8,113 nt of DNA from the NCBI GenBank assembly GCA_022562335.1, contig JADFPM010000119.1, positions 1 through 8,113 of the forward strand, in the 5' to 3' direction. The notes beneath the pieces were generated by a model, which saw only the letters and a list, made by a program, of their open reading frames with translations, was not told where the DNA came from and did no database searches. The translations under genes were made by a program, and so were the position numbers. This DNA comes from Chloroflexota bacterium. Lineage in GTDB: Bacteria; Chloroflexota; Dehalococcoidia; Lucifugimonadales; UBA3495. Within the stretch, counting starts at the first letter, position 1. Every line of letters starts with the position of its first letter. Below, one piece after another: positions 1-5,146 of this stretch.

Positions 1-351
1 CGGCGGCGCCGTGCCGGTGGCGGTCTCCTCGACGGATTCTTTAATAGGCTCCTCAACGGTCTCTTGGCGGGGCGCTTCCTCCAGCAGGTCGGCGCCGTGG
101 AGGGCCTCTAAAAGGTCTTCCCGCAGCCGGGAGTTCAGCCGTCCGTCTGCCATGAGGTCCTCCCGGTCCGCCGATGGGGCGGCGCCGGATTCCGGGATCA
201 ACGACAGCACCTTGGCCAGGCCGGCGTCGCTCAGGCCAAGCTGGGCCAGGTAGGCCAGCAGGCCGGCCTTCGCCGTCTCTTTCGAGGGCGCAAGGCCGCC
301 AGACTCCAAGGCGCTGTCCGTTTCGTTTTGGTCGTGATTTCCGTTTATCAT
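1..351 (-). CDS. Acidic helix-rich hypothetical protein, C-terminus cut by window edge
   Basis: An open frame runs from an ATG at 351 to the window edge without a stop, giving 117 residues of an incomplete protein. A GGAAGGGAAG stretch lies about 10 bases upstream of the ATG and is an acceptable ribosome binding site. The protein starts MINGNHDQNETDSALESGG, has no signal peptide, then has a Leu/Ala-rich probably helical part (about residues 27-52, containing LLAYLAQLGLSDAGL), a charged part (61-92), and an acidic Glu/Thr/Pro-rich stretch (93-117) that looks like a linker. The bias to G or C at third codon positions matches the neighbouring genes. It follows the 51-aa ORF on the same strand after a 138-base gap, so it may be in the same transcript. 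I do not recognise the family. The acidic linker suggests that a further domain lies beyond the edge. Confidence 0.72.
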   Translation of the reverse strand, partial: MINGNHDQNETDSALESGGLAPSKETAKAGLLAYLAQLGLSDAGLAKVLSLIPESGAAPSADREDLMADGRLNSRLREDLLEALHGADLLEEAPRQETVEEPIKESVEETATGTAPP

Positions 352-489
352 GAGTAGCACTTCCCTTCCACCAATAGATTCCCGAAGATTCCGTCTTGCC
401 TGGTTTGACCCACTATTAGAGCTCTCGACATGAGAGGTGATCCGTTTATTGACCTCCCGCAAGCCTTGTGGCCCGTCTGATGTGGTATG

Positions 490-645
490 CTAACCGGCCT
501 TTACCAGCCGTAATCCCCAGAGGAAAACCAGGCCGGCCGCTATAACCATGGGCATCACCTGCTCCAGGGCCATGGGATTCAGACCAACTAACAGGCCGGA
601 ACACAGCCCTAGAAACACGATGGTCTTCGACTTGATTTTCAACAC
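490..645 (-). CDS. Small membrane protein (51 aa), hypothetical
   Basis: This short frame starts at GTG (645) and stops at TAG (490-492), giving 51 residues. The product starts with a basic patch (KIKSK). Two hydrophobic stretches follow, at about residues 9-22 (IVFLGLCSGLLVGL) and 31-45 (MPMVIAAGLVFLWGL), and it ends basic (RLVKAG). That is the pattern of a two-pass membrane hairpin with both ends in the cytoplasm. A GAGAG stretch a few bases before the GTG is only a weak ribosome binding site, and there is no in-frame ATG upstream of the hydrophobic part. It lies 89 bases downstream of the 193-aa membrane protein and upstream of the partial acidic protein, all on one strand, so co-transcription is plausible. 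Family unknown. The hydrophobic pattern and codon choice favour a real gene, and the weak start signal is the main doubt. Confidence 0.5.
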   Translation of the reverse strand: MLKIKSKTIVFLGLCSGLLVGLNPMALEQVMPMVIAAGLVFLWGLRLVKAG

Positions 646-700
646 GACACTCTCAAAGGGTTGACTTTCGCGGCATCCCGTAGCGTTTGTCTTGTCCGCA

Positions 701-712
701 GCGGCATGCCGC
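701..712. repeat. 12-bp perfect palindrome between two genes
   Basis: GCGGCATGCCGC is a perfect 12-bp palindrome in the 89-base gap between the 193-aa and the 51-aa genes. It could be a small operator or the core of a weak hairpin. No T-tract follows on either strand, so it is not a terminator. Confidence 0.3.
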
Positions 713-734
713 AGGCGATTGGCCCCAGGCCGGT

Positions 735-1316
735 TTAGTTAACGAATATCTCGCGATTCCCCTCTTTGGCAGCTTCAAAATACCTGTGGTCAACCTCGTG
801 GTCATCGGTCTCCATCACCACCACCTTTCCGATGTCCGGGCGGAGCTTGGGACCAAATTTTTGGTCCAAGCCCGAACCGGCTTGTTCCGGAAGCATGGTC
901 TTGACATGAGATGCCGGCTGAGACTTGCCGAAACATTCGGCCAGGTGTTCCTGGGTCATGCGGTTCAGGGCCAGGTTCTCCCGCACCCTTTGTTCGATCT
1001 CGCTATTGCGGCGGTCGACAACCCGCAGCAGCCGCAGCTCCTTGTCGCTGGCCAACCAAGCCAATCCCGGGCCCATGATGGCCACGGTGATCACCCTGAG
1101 CGCGCTCAACAAGCTGATGCTTTCGCCCAGCACGTACGCTTGAATGCCCAACCAAGCCACCAGACCAACCCCCATCAAGAGGATGAAGTAACGGGCGGCC
1201 ACCAGGCGATAGACATCAGCCCGGATATGCCGTACGTCCCTGGTATCACTATCCGCGTCCGGCCCAAATCCGCCGAATTCGATATTTGGTTTGGGGATCC
1301 TTATCTGCTGTAACAT
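735..1316 (-). CDS. Membrane protein with two central transmembrane segments, hypothetical (193 aa)
   Basis: I place the start at the ATG at 1316 because GGAGGAACCG directly precedes it at ideal spacing. An in-frame ATG at 1367 would add 17 residues but lacks a ribosome binding site. The product has 193 residues. A polar N-terminus (1-38) is followed by two adjacent hydrophobic segments, at about 42-62 (ARYFILLMGVGLVAWLGI) and 68-90. Next is a charged helical stretch (91-125) rich in Arg, Glu and Leu that could form a coiled coil, and then a polar C-terminal part. There is no signal peptide. The short loop between the helices suggests a membrane hairpin with both ends on one side, probably cytoplasmic. 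No enzyme motif is visible and I do not recognise the family. The gene is separated from the exported 241-aa gene upstream by a hairpin region, so it probably has its own promoter. I could not place one convincingly. Confidence 0.8.
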   Translation of the reverse strand: MLQQIRIPKPNIEFGGFGPDADSDTRDVRHIRADVYRLVAARYFILLMGVGLVAWLGIQAYVLGESISLLSALRVITVAIMGPGLAWLASDKELRLLRVVDRRNSEIEQRVRENLALNRMTQEHLAECFGKSQPASHVKTMLPEQAGSGLDQKFGPKLRPDIGKVVVMETDDHEVDHRYFEAAKEGNREIFVN

Positions 1317-1653
1317 CGGTTCCTCCGCTGTGTGGCCGCCCCTGCGGTCCGTATCCTCTCCAAGCATTTGGGTTATGCTTTGAAAATCGACCCGATCTAT
1401 GTCACTGCAGATAGTTTATTCTGCACAGGGTTGGCGTCCTACCCAGATGGCACCCAAACCAGGGCCAGAAAACCTGCAAGCATTCCGAGGGTTTCAACCC
1501 ATAAACCACGGTTGGTTGGCCTTTTGGCGCCGTTCTTGCTGGGTGGCACTTAACGGGCTTGGGGGTTTCCCCTACTATGGTTGTTCACCGGAACGGGGCT
1601 GGGCTGCGGCACGGGCCTGCGGGTTCACGGTATTTCTTGGGAGCAGACTGGGC
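1317..1653. other. Leader region of the 193-aa gene; little identifiable content
   Basis: These roughly 340 bases lie between the terminator-like hairpin at 1654-1698 and the start of the 193-aa gene. They should hold the promoter of that gene, but no -35/-10 pair with good spacing stands out on the minus strand. The only coding candidate is a 36-codon minus-strand frame described separately. Plus-strand open frames here have poor codon character and no ribosome binding site. Confidence 0.5.
1439..1549 (-). CDS. Possible membrane micropeptide (36 aa), weak candidate
   Basis: A frame from GTG (1549) to TAG (1439-1441) encodes 36 residues. It has a basic, Pro/Asn-rich N-terminus with a KNGAKRPTNRG stretch, then a hydrophobic segment from about residue 21 (LGMLAGFLALVWV). 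The layout, a positive N-terminus then one hydrophobic helix, resembles the other small ORFs on this strand. A TAA lies directly before the GTG and no Shine-Dalgarno box is visible, so translation from this start is doubtful. It may be a chance frame. Confidence 0.2.
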   Translation of the reverse strand: MPPSKNGAKRPTNRGLWVETLGMLAGFLALVWVPSG

Positions 1654-1698
1654 AAAATACAGGAGCCCTCACCCTGGAGAAGGGGATGAGGGCTCCTG
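1654..1698 (-). terminator. Intrinsic terminator, distal of two hairpins after the 241-aa gene
   Basis: A perfect 12-bp stem (1660-1671 with 1687-1698; arm CAGGAGCCCTCA) is extended by four inner pairs (CCCT with AGGG) around a GGAGA loop. Read on the minus strand it is followed at once by TATTTTG. The U-tract is short but correctly placed, so this is a likely terminator for minus-strand transcription from the exported 241-aa gene. Confidence 0.65.
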
Positions 1699-1738
1699 CA
1701 CAGCTAGAGGAGATACCGACGAAACCAGATGATGGGAA

Positions 1739-1777
1739 CGTCCAGGGCCGGATCATCTACAGATCCGGCCCTGGACG
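1739..1777. terminator. 15-bp perfect stem-loop just after the 241-aa gene
   Basis: The arms 1739-1753 and 1763-1777 are perfectly complementary over 15 bp (arm CGTCCAGGGCCGGAT) with a 9-base loop. The structure starts about 20 bases past the stop of the 241-aa gene. It has no T-tract on either strand, so it is more likely a 3'-end stabilising or attenuating hairpin than a classical terminator by itself. The hairpin with a T-tract lies about 40 bases further on. Confidence 0.6.
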
Positions 1778-1796
1778 AGACGTTATCTAGTCAATG

Positions 1797-2522
1797 TCAG
1801 TCACAGTGCTTATCGCCTCCCTTGTTATTGGAGCCGCCGCTGTTGCCCGAGTCTCTGTTGCCGCCCTTGTTGCCTTTGCATTTCTCGGCGGGATCGGTGG
1901 TGTCTTGGGCATCTGTCGTCGCTGTATTTTTCAGCGTAATGTTGTCTATATACTGGGTCAGGGTGTTCGCCTCTCCGGCGGGCCGGGTAATCCTAATCAT
2001 GATCTCATGGGCGCCTGCCGTCATTCCGGGCATAGCCGCCAGCAGGCTGTGCTTGCTGGCGTTGGAATTGATCTGTTTGAAATCGTGGGAGTCCATGAGT
2101 TGCCCGTCCACGATCAACTCAAACTTGCCGGCTTCGCCATTGCCAAAATTGGACCCTGAATCGTGGGCGGCAATCTCCACTGTCAGAGAATAATCTCCCC
2201 CGGCCAAGTCCACGGTCTGGTAGATACCTCCGCCCTGATATTTAGGCACGTCGGGCGAACTGATCGTTGTGTCCGCTTGGCCCACGCTGAACTGGGCACT
2301 CATCGTTGAAGCTCCATCCCCGTTGGTGTCAAAAGAGGCAACCTGGGGATACCCGGTGCCAAGGGTTCCGTTACCCGTGGTGAAAGTGGTCCAGCCGCTC
2401 AAGTCTCCGGTCTCGAAGTCGCCGTTGGTGAAAAGGTTCACCTGGGCGTACAAAAGACCTCCTATCAGGTAACCACCCAAGATGCTCACCATCGCGACCA
2501 TTCCTAATTTTAGCTTTGGCAT
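1797..2522 (-). CDS. Exported carbohydrate-binding-like jelly-roll protein with Gly/Asn/Lys-rich two-cysteine tail
   Basis: The ATG at 2522 is preceded by AAGGAGCAGAC, a strong ribosome binding site. The 241-residue product has a basic start and a hydrophobic signal segment (about residues 5-26, ending LLYAQ), so it should be exported. Residues 29-200 form a beta-rich domain beginning NLFTNGDFETGDLSGW, the opening typical of CBM4/9-like and related galactose-binding-fold modules of extracellular proteins. DTNGDG (65-70) resembles a calcium-binding loop. IYQTVDLAGGDYSLTV and YIDNITLKN match the usual inner and closing strands of that fold. From about 201 the tail is low in complexity and rich in Gly, Asn, Lys and Asp, with two cysteines (C215, C240), possibly for a disulfide or attachment. 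No catalytic domain or sorting motif is visible. Sugar binding is inferred from the fold signature only. Two hairpins follow the gene. Confidence 0.85.
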   Translation of the reverse strand: MPKLKLGMVAMVSILGGYLIGGLLYAQVNLFTNGDFETGDLSGWTTFTTGNGTLGTGYPQVASFDTNGDGASTMSAQFSVGQADTTISSPDVPKYQGGGIYQTVDLAGGDYSLTVEIAAHDSGSNFGNGEAGKFELIVDGQLMDSHDFKQINSNASKHSLLAAMPGMTAGAHEIMIRITRPAGEANTLTQYIDNITLKNTATTDAQDTTDPAEKCKGNKGGNRDSGNSGGSNNKGGDKHCD

Positions 2523-2606
2523 GTCTGCTCCTTTCTTGATTCGTTGATTAAACGGCCCTGAATACCGCCCAGCTACGATCTGCCCCTGCGATTTTCAGGC
2601 CGCCGC

Positions 2607-2628
2607 CATACAGCCGGCCGGCTGTATG
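2607..2628. promoter_or_regulatory. 22-bp perfect palindrome upstream of the 241-aa gene
   Basis: The sequence from 2607 to 2628 is its own reverse complement over all 22 bases (half site CATACAGCCGG). It lies between the small ORF ending at 2648 and the 241-aa gene starting at 2522, about 85 bases upstream of that start. It could be the operator of a dimeric regulator, or a strong cruciform or RNA hairpin with no spare loop. No T-tract follows on the minus strand, so a terminator role is less likely. Confidence 0.5.
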
Positions 2629-2647
2629 ATCGAAGGTCCTTAAACCG

Positions 2648-2758
2648 CTACCACCAGGTAGCCAACCAAAAGGCCACCAGCGCCACGGTGGTGAATTTGA
2701 GTCTTCGCATGATATTTCCTCCATCTTTGGATCCCGTGCTTGGCATCTCGTTTGCCAT
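2648..2758 (-). CDS. Membrane micropeptide, 36 aa or 20 aa depending on start
   Basis: Two in-frame ATGs are supported. The one at 2758 follows GAGGGTGTGAG and gives 36 residues. The one at 2710 follows GGAGGAAATATC, the better Shine-Dalgarno box, and gives 20 residues. Both end at TAG (2648-2650). The short form is a basic N-terminus (MRRLKF) followed by one hydrophobic segment with a Trp-rich end (ALVAFWLATWW). The long form adds a polar MANEMPSTGSKDGGNI, in which the Gly-Gly codons are the internal ribosome binding site itself. The product would be a single-span membrane peptide. I do not recognise it. It is the nearest small ORF upstream of the exported 241-aa gene on the same strand. Strong start signals and the hydrophobic design support it; its size limits certainty. 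Confidence 0.45.
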   Translation of the reverse strand: MANEMPSTGSKDGGNIMRRLKFTTVALVAFWLATWW

Positions 2759-2775
2759 CTCACACCCTCAACACC

Positions 2776-2803
2776 GGTTTATTGATTGAGGAACGACTGC
2801 CAA
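2776..2803 (-). promoter_or_regulatory. Possible sigma70-like promoter before the 36/20-aa ORF
   Basis: On the minus strand TTGGCA (2803-2798) is followed after 16 bases by TAAACC (2781-2776), about 18 bases before the ATG at 2758. The -35 box is close to consensus and the -10 box is poor. It would serve the micropeptide ORF and perhaps the 241-aa gene. Transcription from here would start close to the ATG at 2758, giving a very short leader for the long form and favouring the start at 2710. Confidence 0.3.
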
Positions 2804-2820
2804 TGTCCGCGCGGCCTTTC

Positions 2821-2855
2821 AGATCAGCGCCGCCGGCGATATGGCTGGCTGATCT
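2821..2855. repeat. Inverted repeat just after the 27/54-aa ORF
   Basis: The arms AGATCAGC (2821-2828) and GCTGATCT (2848-2855) are perfectly complementary over 8 bp with a 19-base loop. On the minus strand the structure begins a few bases after the stop of the small ORF at 2859. No T-run follows, so it is a weak terminator or a 3'-stabilising hairpin. Confidence 0.4.
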
Positions 2856-2858
2856 TTA

Positions 2859-2942
2859 TTAAATGACCAATGAAGTCAACACACCTCCAAACACCACTGC
2901 CGTTTTGAATATGGAATACATCGCGTTCTTGTATGTGCACAT
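2859..2942 (-). CDS. Membrane micropeptide, 27 aa (54 aa from an upstream in-frame GTG)
   Basis: The ATG at 2942 follows AAGGAGGAGATGAA, one of the best ribosome binding sites in the window, and the frame ends at TAA (2859-2861). The 27-residue product has a polar start (MCTYKNAMYS) and one hydrophobic helix (about residues 15-27, AVVFGGVLTSLVI). An in-frame GTG at 3023, preceded by CAGGAGATGAA, would extend it to 54 residues with a polar segment. The two initiation regions are nearly the same: AGGAGATGAA followed by GTG in one and ATG in the other. That could be a duplication or could allow two products. Between the two starts the frame stays open for 27 codons. I do not recognise the family. 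It is followed by an inverted repeat. The strong start signal is the main argument for a real gene. Confidence 0.45.
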   Translation of the reverse strand: MCTYKNAMYSIFKTAVVFGGVLTSLVI

Positions 2943-3301
2943 TTCATCTCCTCCTTGGCCAACTACCAGGTGTTCCACGCTGTGGACCCCGGGGACGCTG
3001 CTTTGATCTCTCGGCCTGTCCACTTCATCTCCTGATTCACACTGACAAGTTTAGGTTTCAAGGAGCGCGGCAAATACCAAGGCCACACGCAAAGGGGGGC
3101 CGGTTAACCAGCAAGGGCGCCGTGGTATCACCCACCGGTAAACCCGCAGAAGAAGATTTCAGGCATGAAACGGGGTGTTCGGCCAGTAGATGTTCAACCT
3201 GATTTGCCGGGGACCAGCTGCGCTGCCTGGCGATGCCGGAGGCCTGGGGCTAGATGGAGATTGGTAACGGTGTGCGTTCCAATCGGGGAGGATGGATCAA
3301 C
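2943..3301. other. Region between the 27-aa ORF and the upstream terminator
   Basis: About 360 bases that should hold the promoter of the 27/54-aa ORF. The part 2943-3023 may be coding if the GTG at 3023 is used. A TTGAAA hexamer on the minus strand lies 17 bases before GAATCA, which is a poor -10 box. Only chance-length frames are present in 3024-3301, on either strand, and the long plus-strand frames have no ribosome binding site. I see nothing else definite. Confidence 0.4.
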
Positions 3302-3334
3302 AAAAAAATGCCACGGCATGAAATGCCGTGGCAT
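3302..3334 (-). terminator. Strong intrinsic terminator after the 45-aa ORF
   Basis: Arms 3308-3318 and 3324-3334 form a perfect 11-bp stem (arm ATGCCACGGCA) with a 5-base loop. On the minus strand the stem runs directly into seven T residues (complement of 3302-3308). This is a textbook rho-independent terminator for minus-strand transcription. It lies 35 bases beyond the stop of the 45-aa ORF. The only thing it can end, apart from read-through of the 438-aa gene, is that short transcript. Confidence 0.85.
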
Positions 3335-3369
3335 CACGCGTGGCCCAGGGAGGTTAAAAAACCTGCCGG

Positions 3370-3507
3370 CTAACCTTGATTGTCCTGGCGTTTTGCTTCC
3401 GCTGGGAAACCAGAATAACCACCCGCCATCATCAATCCGGCGATCACGGTTATGCTCAAGACGGGGAGATCGACTTCGGTGGCATCGCGAAGGTCTGCAA
3501 GTTTCAT
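3370..3507 (-). CDS. Small protein with one hydrophobic segment (45 aa), hypothetical
   Basis: A frame from ATG (3507) to TAG (3370-3372) encodes 45 residues. The N-terminus is charged (MKLADLRDATEVD). A hydrophobic stretch follows at about residues 14-31 (LPVLSITVIAGLMMAGGY), and the C-terminus is polar and basic (AEAKRQDNQG). The ribosome binding site is weak (GCGGTAGAAG). A seven-codon frame (ATG at 3531, TAG at 3511-3513) ends three bases before this ATG and could couple translation. The ORF sits alone between two intrinsic terminators, one closing the 438-aa gene upstream and one 35 bases downstream. That is what an independent short transcript would look like. An untranslated small RNA in the same interval is the main alternative. 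I do not recognise the peptide. Confidence 0.4.
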   Translation of the reverse strand: MKLADLRDATEVDLPVLSITVIAGLMMAGGYSGFPAEAKRQDNQG

Positions 3508-3556
3508 CTTCTACCGCTGCCGGCAGAGCATTAACCTTCTTGAGGCGGGCGCACCG

Positions 3557-3588
3557 AAAAATACGCCGCCGTCATGGCGACGGCGGCG
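3557..3588 (-). terminator. Intrinsic terminator of the 438-aa repeat protein gene
   Basis: Arms 3564-3573 and 3579-3588 pair perfectly over 10 bp of almost pure G/C (arm CGCCGCCGTC) around a 5-base loop. On the minus strand the stem is followed by TATTTTT. It lies about 40 bases after the stop of the 438-aa gene and is a clear rho-independent terminator. Confidence 0.85.
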
Positions 3589-3628
3589 ATTAAATGATAA
3601 GAATCTACGAAAGGAGGCCGGCCGGGGT

Positions 3629-4945
3629 TTACCAGCGGGCCCGGCGCTTTCTCAGGTTGAATTGCCGCTGGGTGATCAAATATATCACCCCGATAACCGA
3701 CAGAGCCAACAACGCAAAAACCAGGCTTTTCACGTCGATTTTCGTGGCATATGCCGCTGTGATGGTCAGGGGGCCGGTCACCGGAATACTGAGCTCCGAG
3801 CCGTCACTGGTGTAACCCGGATACTCTTTGAAGAACTTCTTCACGAAAAATATCGAATCTGGATTCTCGGGGACTTCGATGGTGGCGGTCTCGCCTTCCT
3901 TGTACCAATCTTCACCGGACGCCCCGTAAGGGCTCTTCACCGTCACCATGAATTCTCTATCGTAGATAGCTGTTGCCGTAAGCGGCTTGTCGATGGTGAC
4001 GATACCTTTGGGCGTATCCAGGTCTAAGCCTTCCCAGTGACTAAAGCTTAGCCGCTCTTGATTGGCTGTCACCACAATGACCGGTGAAGTGTCTACCAGC
4101 ACCTCTTTGCCCTGGGGCAGCCAGTCTTTGGTGAGAACTCCTTCGGGAGTTTCAATCAATACCCGGTAGGCGGTTTCGTAAACTGCTTCCAAGGTGTGGG
4201 AGTCGTCCATCTTGATGGAGGTGATGGGTGACTGGAAGTTGGGGATGACGATGGCCGGATTGGAGATGACCTGCCAGCGGGCGAACTGGAGCCTCTCATC
4301 CTCGGTGGGGCTAAAGGCTGTGGCCGGCGCCTTTAGGACCACGTTCTTTAGGTCCTTATGCCAGCCGCCCCCCACCAGGCGAACGTCGCCGGGTCCCACC
4401 AGTTCCAGGAAATACTGCTTGGTCCAGCGAACTTCCAGGATCAAGGGCCGGGTGGGAACGATGAGGTTATCCGCCTGGAAAGGTGATTCGCCGCCGGTCC
4501 ACTCCTCAAAGAGATAACGCAGTCCCGGGCGTTCTTCGACGACTTCCGGAACCGACAAGCGGGTGGGGGATCCTCGGGGCACCCAGTTGCTGGCGCGGTA
4601 ATCCTTGACCTGGGAACGAATCTGCAGCAGGACTTCGTGCTGATACTTTGCGGTGTAATCGCCGGCCTCTTCCAGGGTCACGCAGACATCGGTGCTGCCG
4701 TGACTCCATTCTTTAAAGGCCAGGCGCTCTTGCTCGTTAAGGTACCCCAGGGTGGTTACGATGCAGACCTGGCTGCCCGGGGTGGAAATGGCCGGCAGCT
4801 GGGTTACTTCCTCTCCGTCAATCAGAAGAGGGTATGGAGCGGTGCTGAACACACGGACGCGGGGTTCCTGGGCCTGGACAGCAACCGGCGCCAGCGCCCA
4901 AAGCGCTAGAAGTAGAAAAACTGCCGGCCAATATTTCAAAATCAT
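3629..4945 (-). CDS. Exported repeat protein with C-terminal membrane anchor (438 aa)
   Basis: The product begins with a signal peptide (residues 1-25; hydrophobic core VFLLLALWAL, cleavage expected after AQA). The exposed part (about 28-400) is made of about five degenerate repeats of 70-80 residues, at about 28-102, 103-174, 175-256, 257-328 and 329-399. In most, a WLPQG or WYKEG-like turn comes first, then a LSFSHWEG-type Trp strand, and last a closing strand such as TLEAVY, TATAIY or TITAAY. This is the pattern of InlB B-repeat-like and other surface beta-repeat proteins. Repeat 1 holds two cysteines (C61, C88). A transmembrane helix (about 405-424) and a basic tail (LRKRRARW) anchor it in the membrane, with the repeats outside. 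The start at 4945 lacks a strong ribosome binding site, but the signal peptide supports it. A promoter and a terminator frame the gene, so it is probably monocistronic. Adhesion or a wall role is inference. Confidence 0.87.
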   Translation of the reverse strand: MILKYWPAVFLLLALWALAPVAVQAQEPRVRVFSTAPYPLLIDGEEVTQLPAISTPGSQVCIVTTLGYLNEQERLAFKEWSHGSTDVCVTLEEAGDYTAKYQHEVLLQIRSQVKDYRASNWVPRGSPTRLSVPEVVEERPGLRYLFEEWTGGESPFQADNLIVPTRPLILEVRWTKQYFLELVGPGDVRLVGGGWHKDLKNVVLKAPATAFSPTEDERLQFARWQVISNPAIVIPNFQSPITSIKMDDSHTLEAVYETAYRVLIETPEGVLTKDWLPQGKEVLVDTSPVIVVTANQERLSFSHWEGLDLDTPKGIVTIDKPLTATAIYDREFMVTVKSPYGASGEDWYKEGETATIEVPENPDSIFFVKKFFKEYPGYTSDGSELSIPVTGPLTITAAYATKIDVKSLVFALLALSVIGVIYLITQRQFNLRKRRARW

Positions 4946-5019
4946 ACGAGCTTCGCATACAGCCCATCCACCACATCCCGGCCACTACCCCATGGGCAGT
5001 CCAGTTGGTACCTCTTTAC

Positions 5020-5048
5020 ATTTTATCAGCCGAAGTTGCTTGATTCAA
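5020..5048 (-). promoter_or_regulatory. Sigma70-like promoter for the 438-aa repeat protein gene
   Basis: On the minus strand TTGAAT (5048-5043) is followed after exactly 17 bases by TAAAAT (5025-5020). Both boxes are close to the consensus. Transcription would start near 5012 and give a leader of about 65 bases before the ATG at 4945. It is the best promoter match in the window. Confidence 0.6.
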
Positions 5049-5110
5049 GATATCTATTCTCACGATTGCATCGAAATCAGCCAGAATACCACCCTTGGCT
5101 GGCGGACTAT

Positions 5111-5146
5111 CCCTAGAAGCTAAAGACGCCCTAGAAGCTAAAAACC
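5111..5146. repeat. 18-bp tandem duplication across the signal peptidase stop codon
   Basis: Units 5111-5128 and 5129-5146 agree at 16 of 18 positions; the first 14 (CCCTAGAAGCTAAA) are identical. The inner copy encodes the last codons and the TAG of the signal peptidase gene. The outer copy lies just past the stop in the same frame and would again read VFSF and TAG. Confidence 0.75.

Noticed and set aside
11..253. 80-codon plus-strand frame rich in Ser and Arg
   Set aside because: It is antisense to the partial acidic protein gene, which has the better ribosome binding site and codon choice.
687..1313. 208-codon plus-strand frame
   Set aside because: It is antisense to the 193-aa membrane protein gene, which has a strong ribosome binding site and a coherent topology. 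Its His/Gln-rich composition is typical of a shadow frame.
2548..2763. 71-codon minus-strand frame over the micropeptide region
   Set aside because: It overlaps the 36/20-aa frame, begins at a GTG inside its leader, and has a Trp/Arg/Gly-rich composition with no domain. The frame with the strong ribosome binding site is preferred.
3511..3531. Seven-codon frame (MLCRQR) just before the 45-aa ORF
   Set aside because: It is too short to judge, and its AAGG box is only three bases from the ATG. It is noted only as a possible coupling element.
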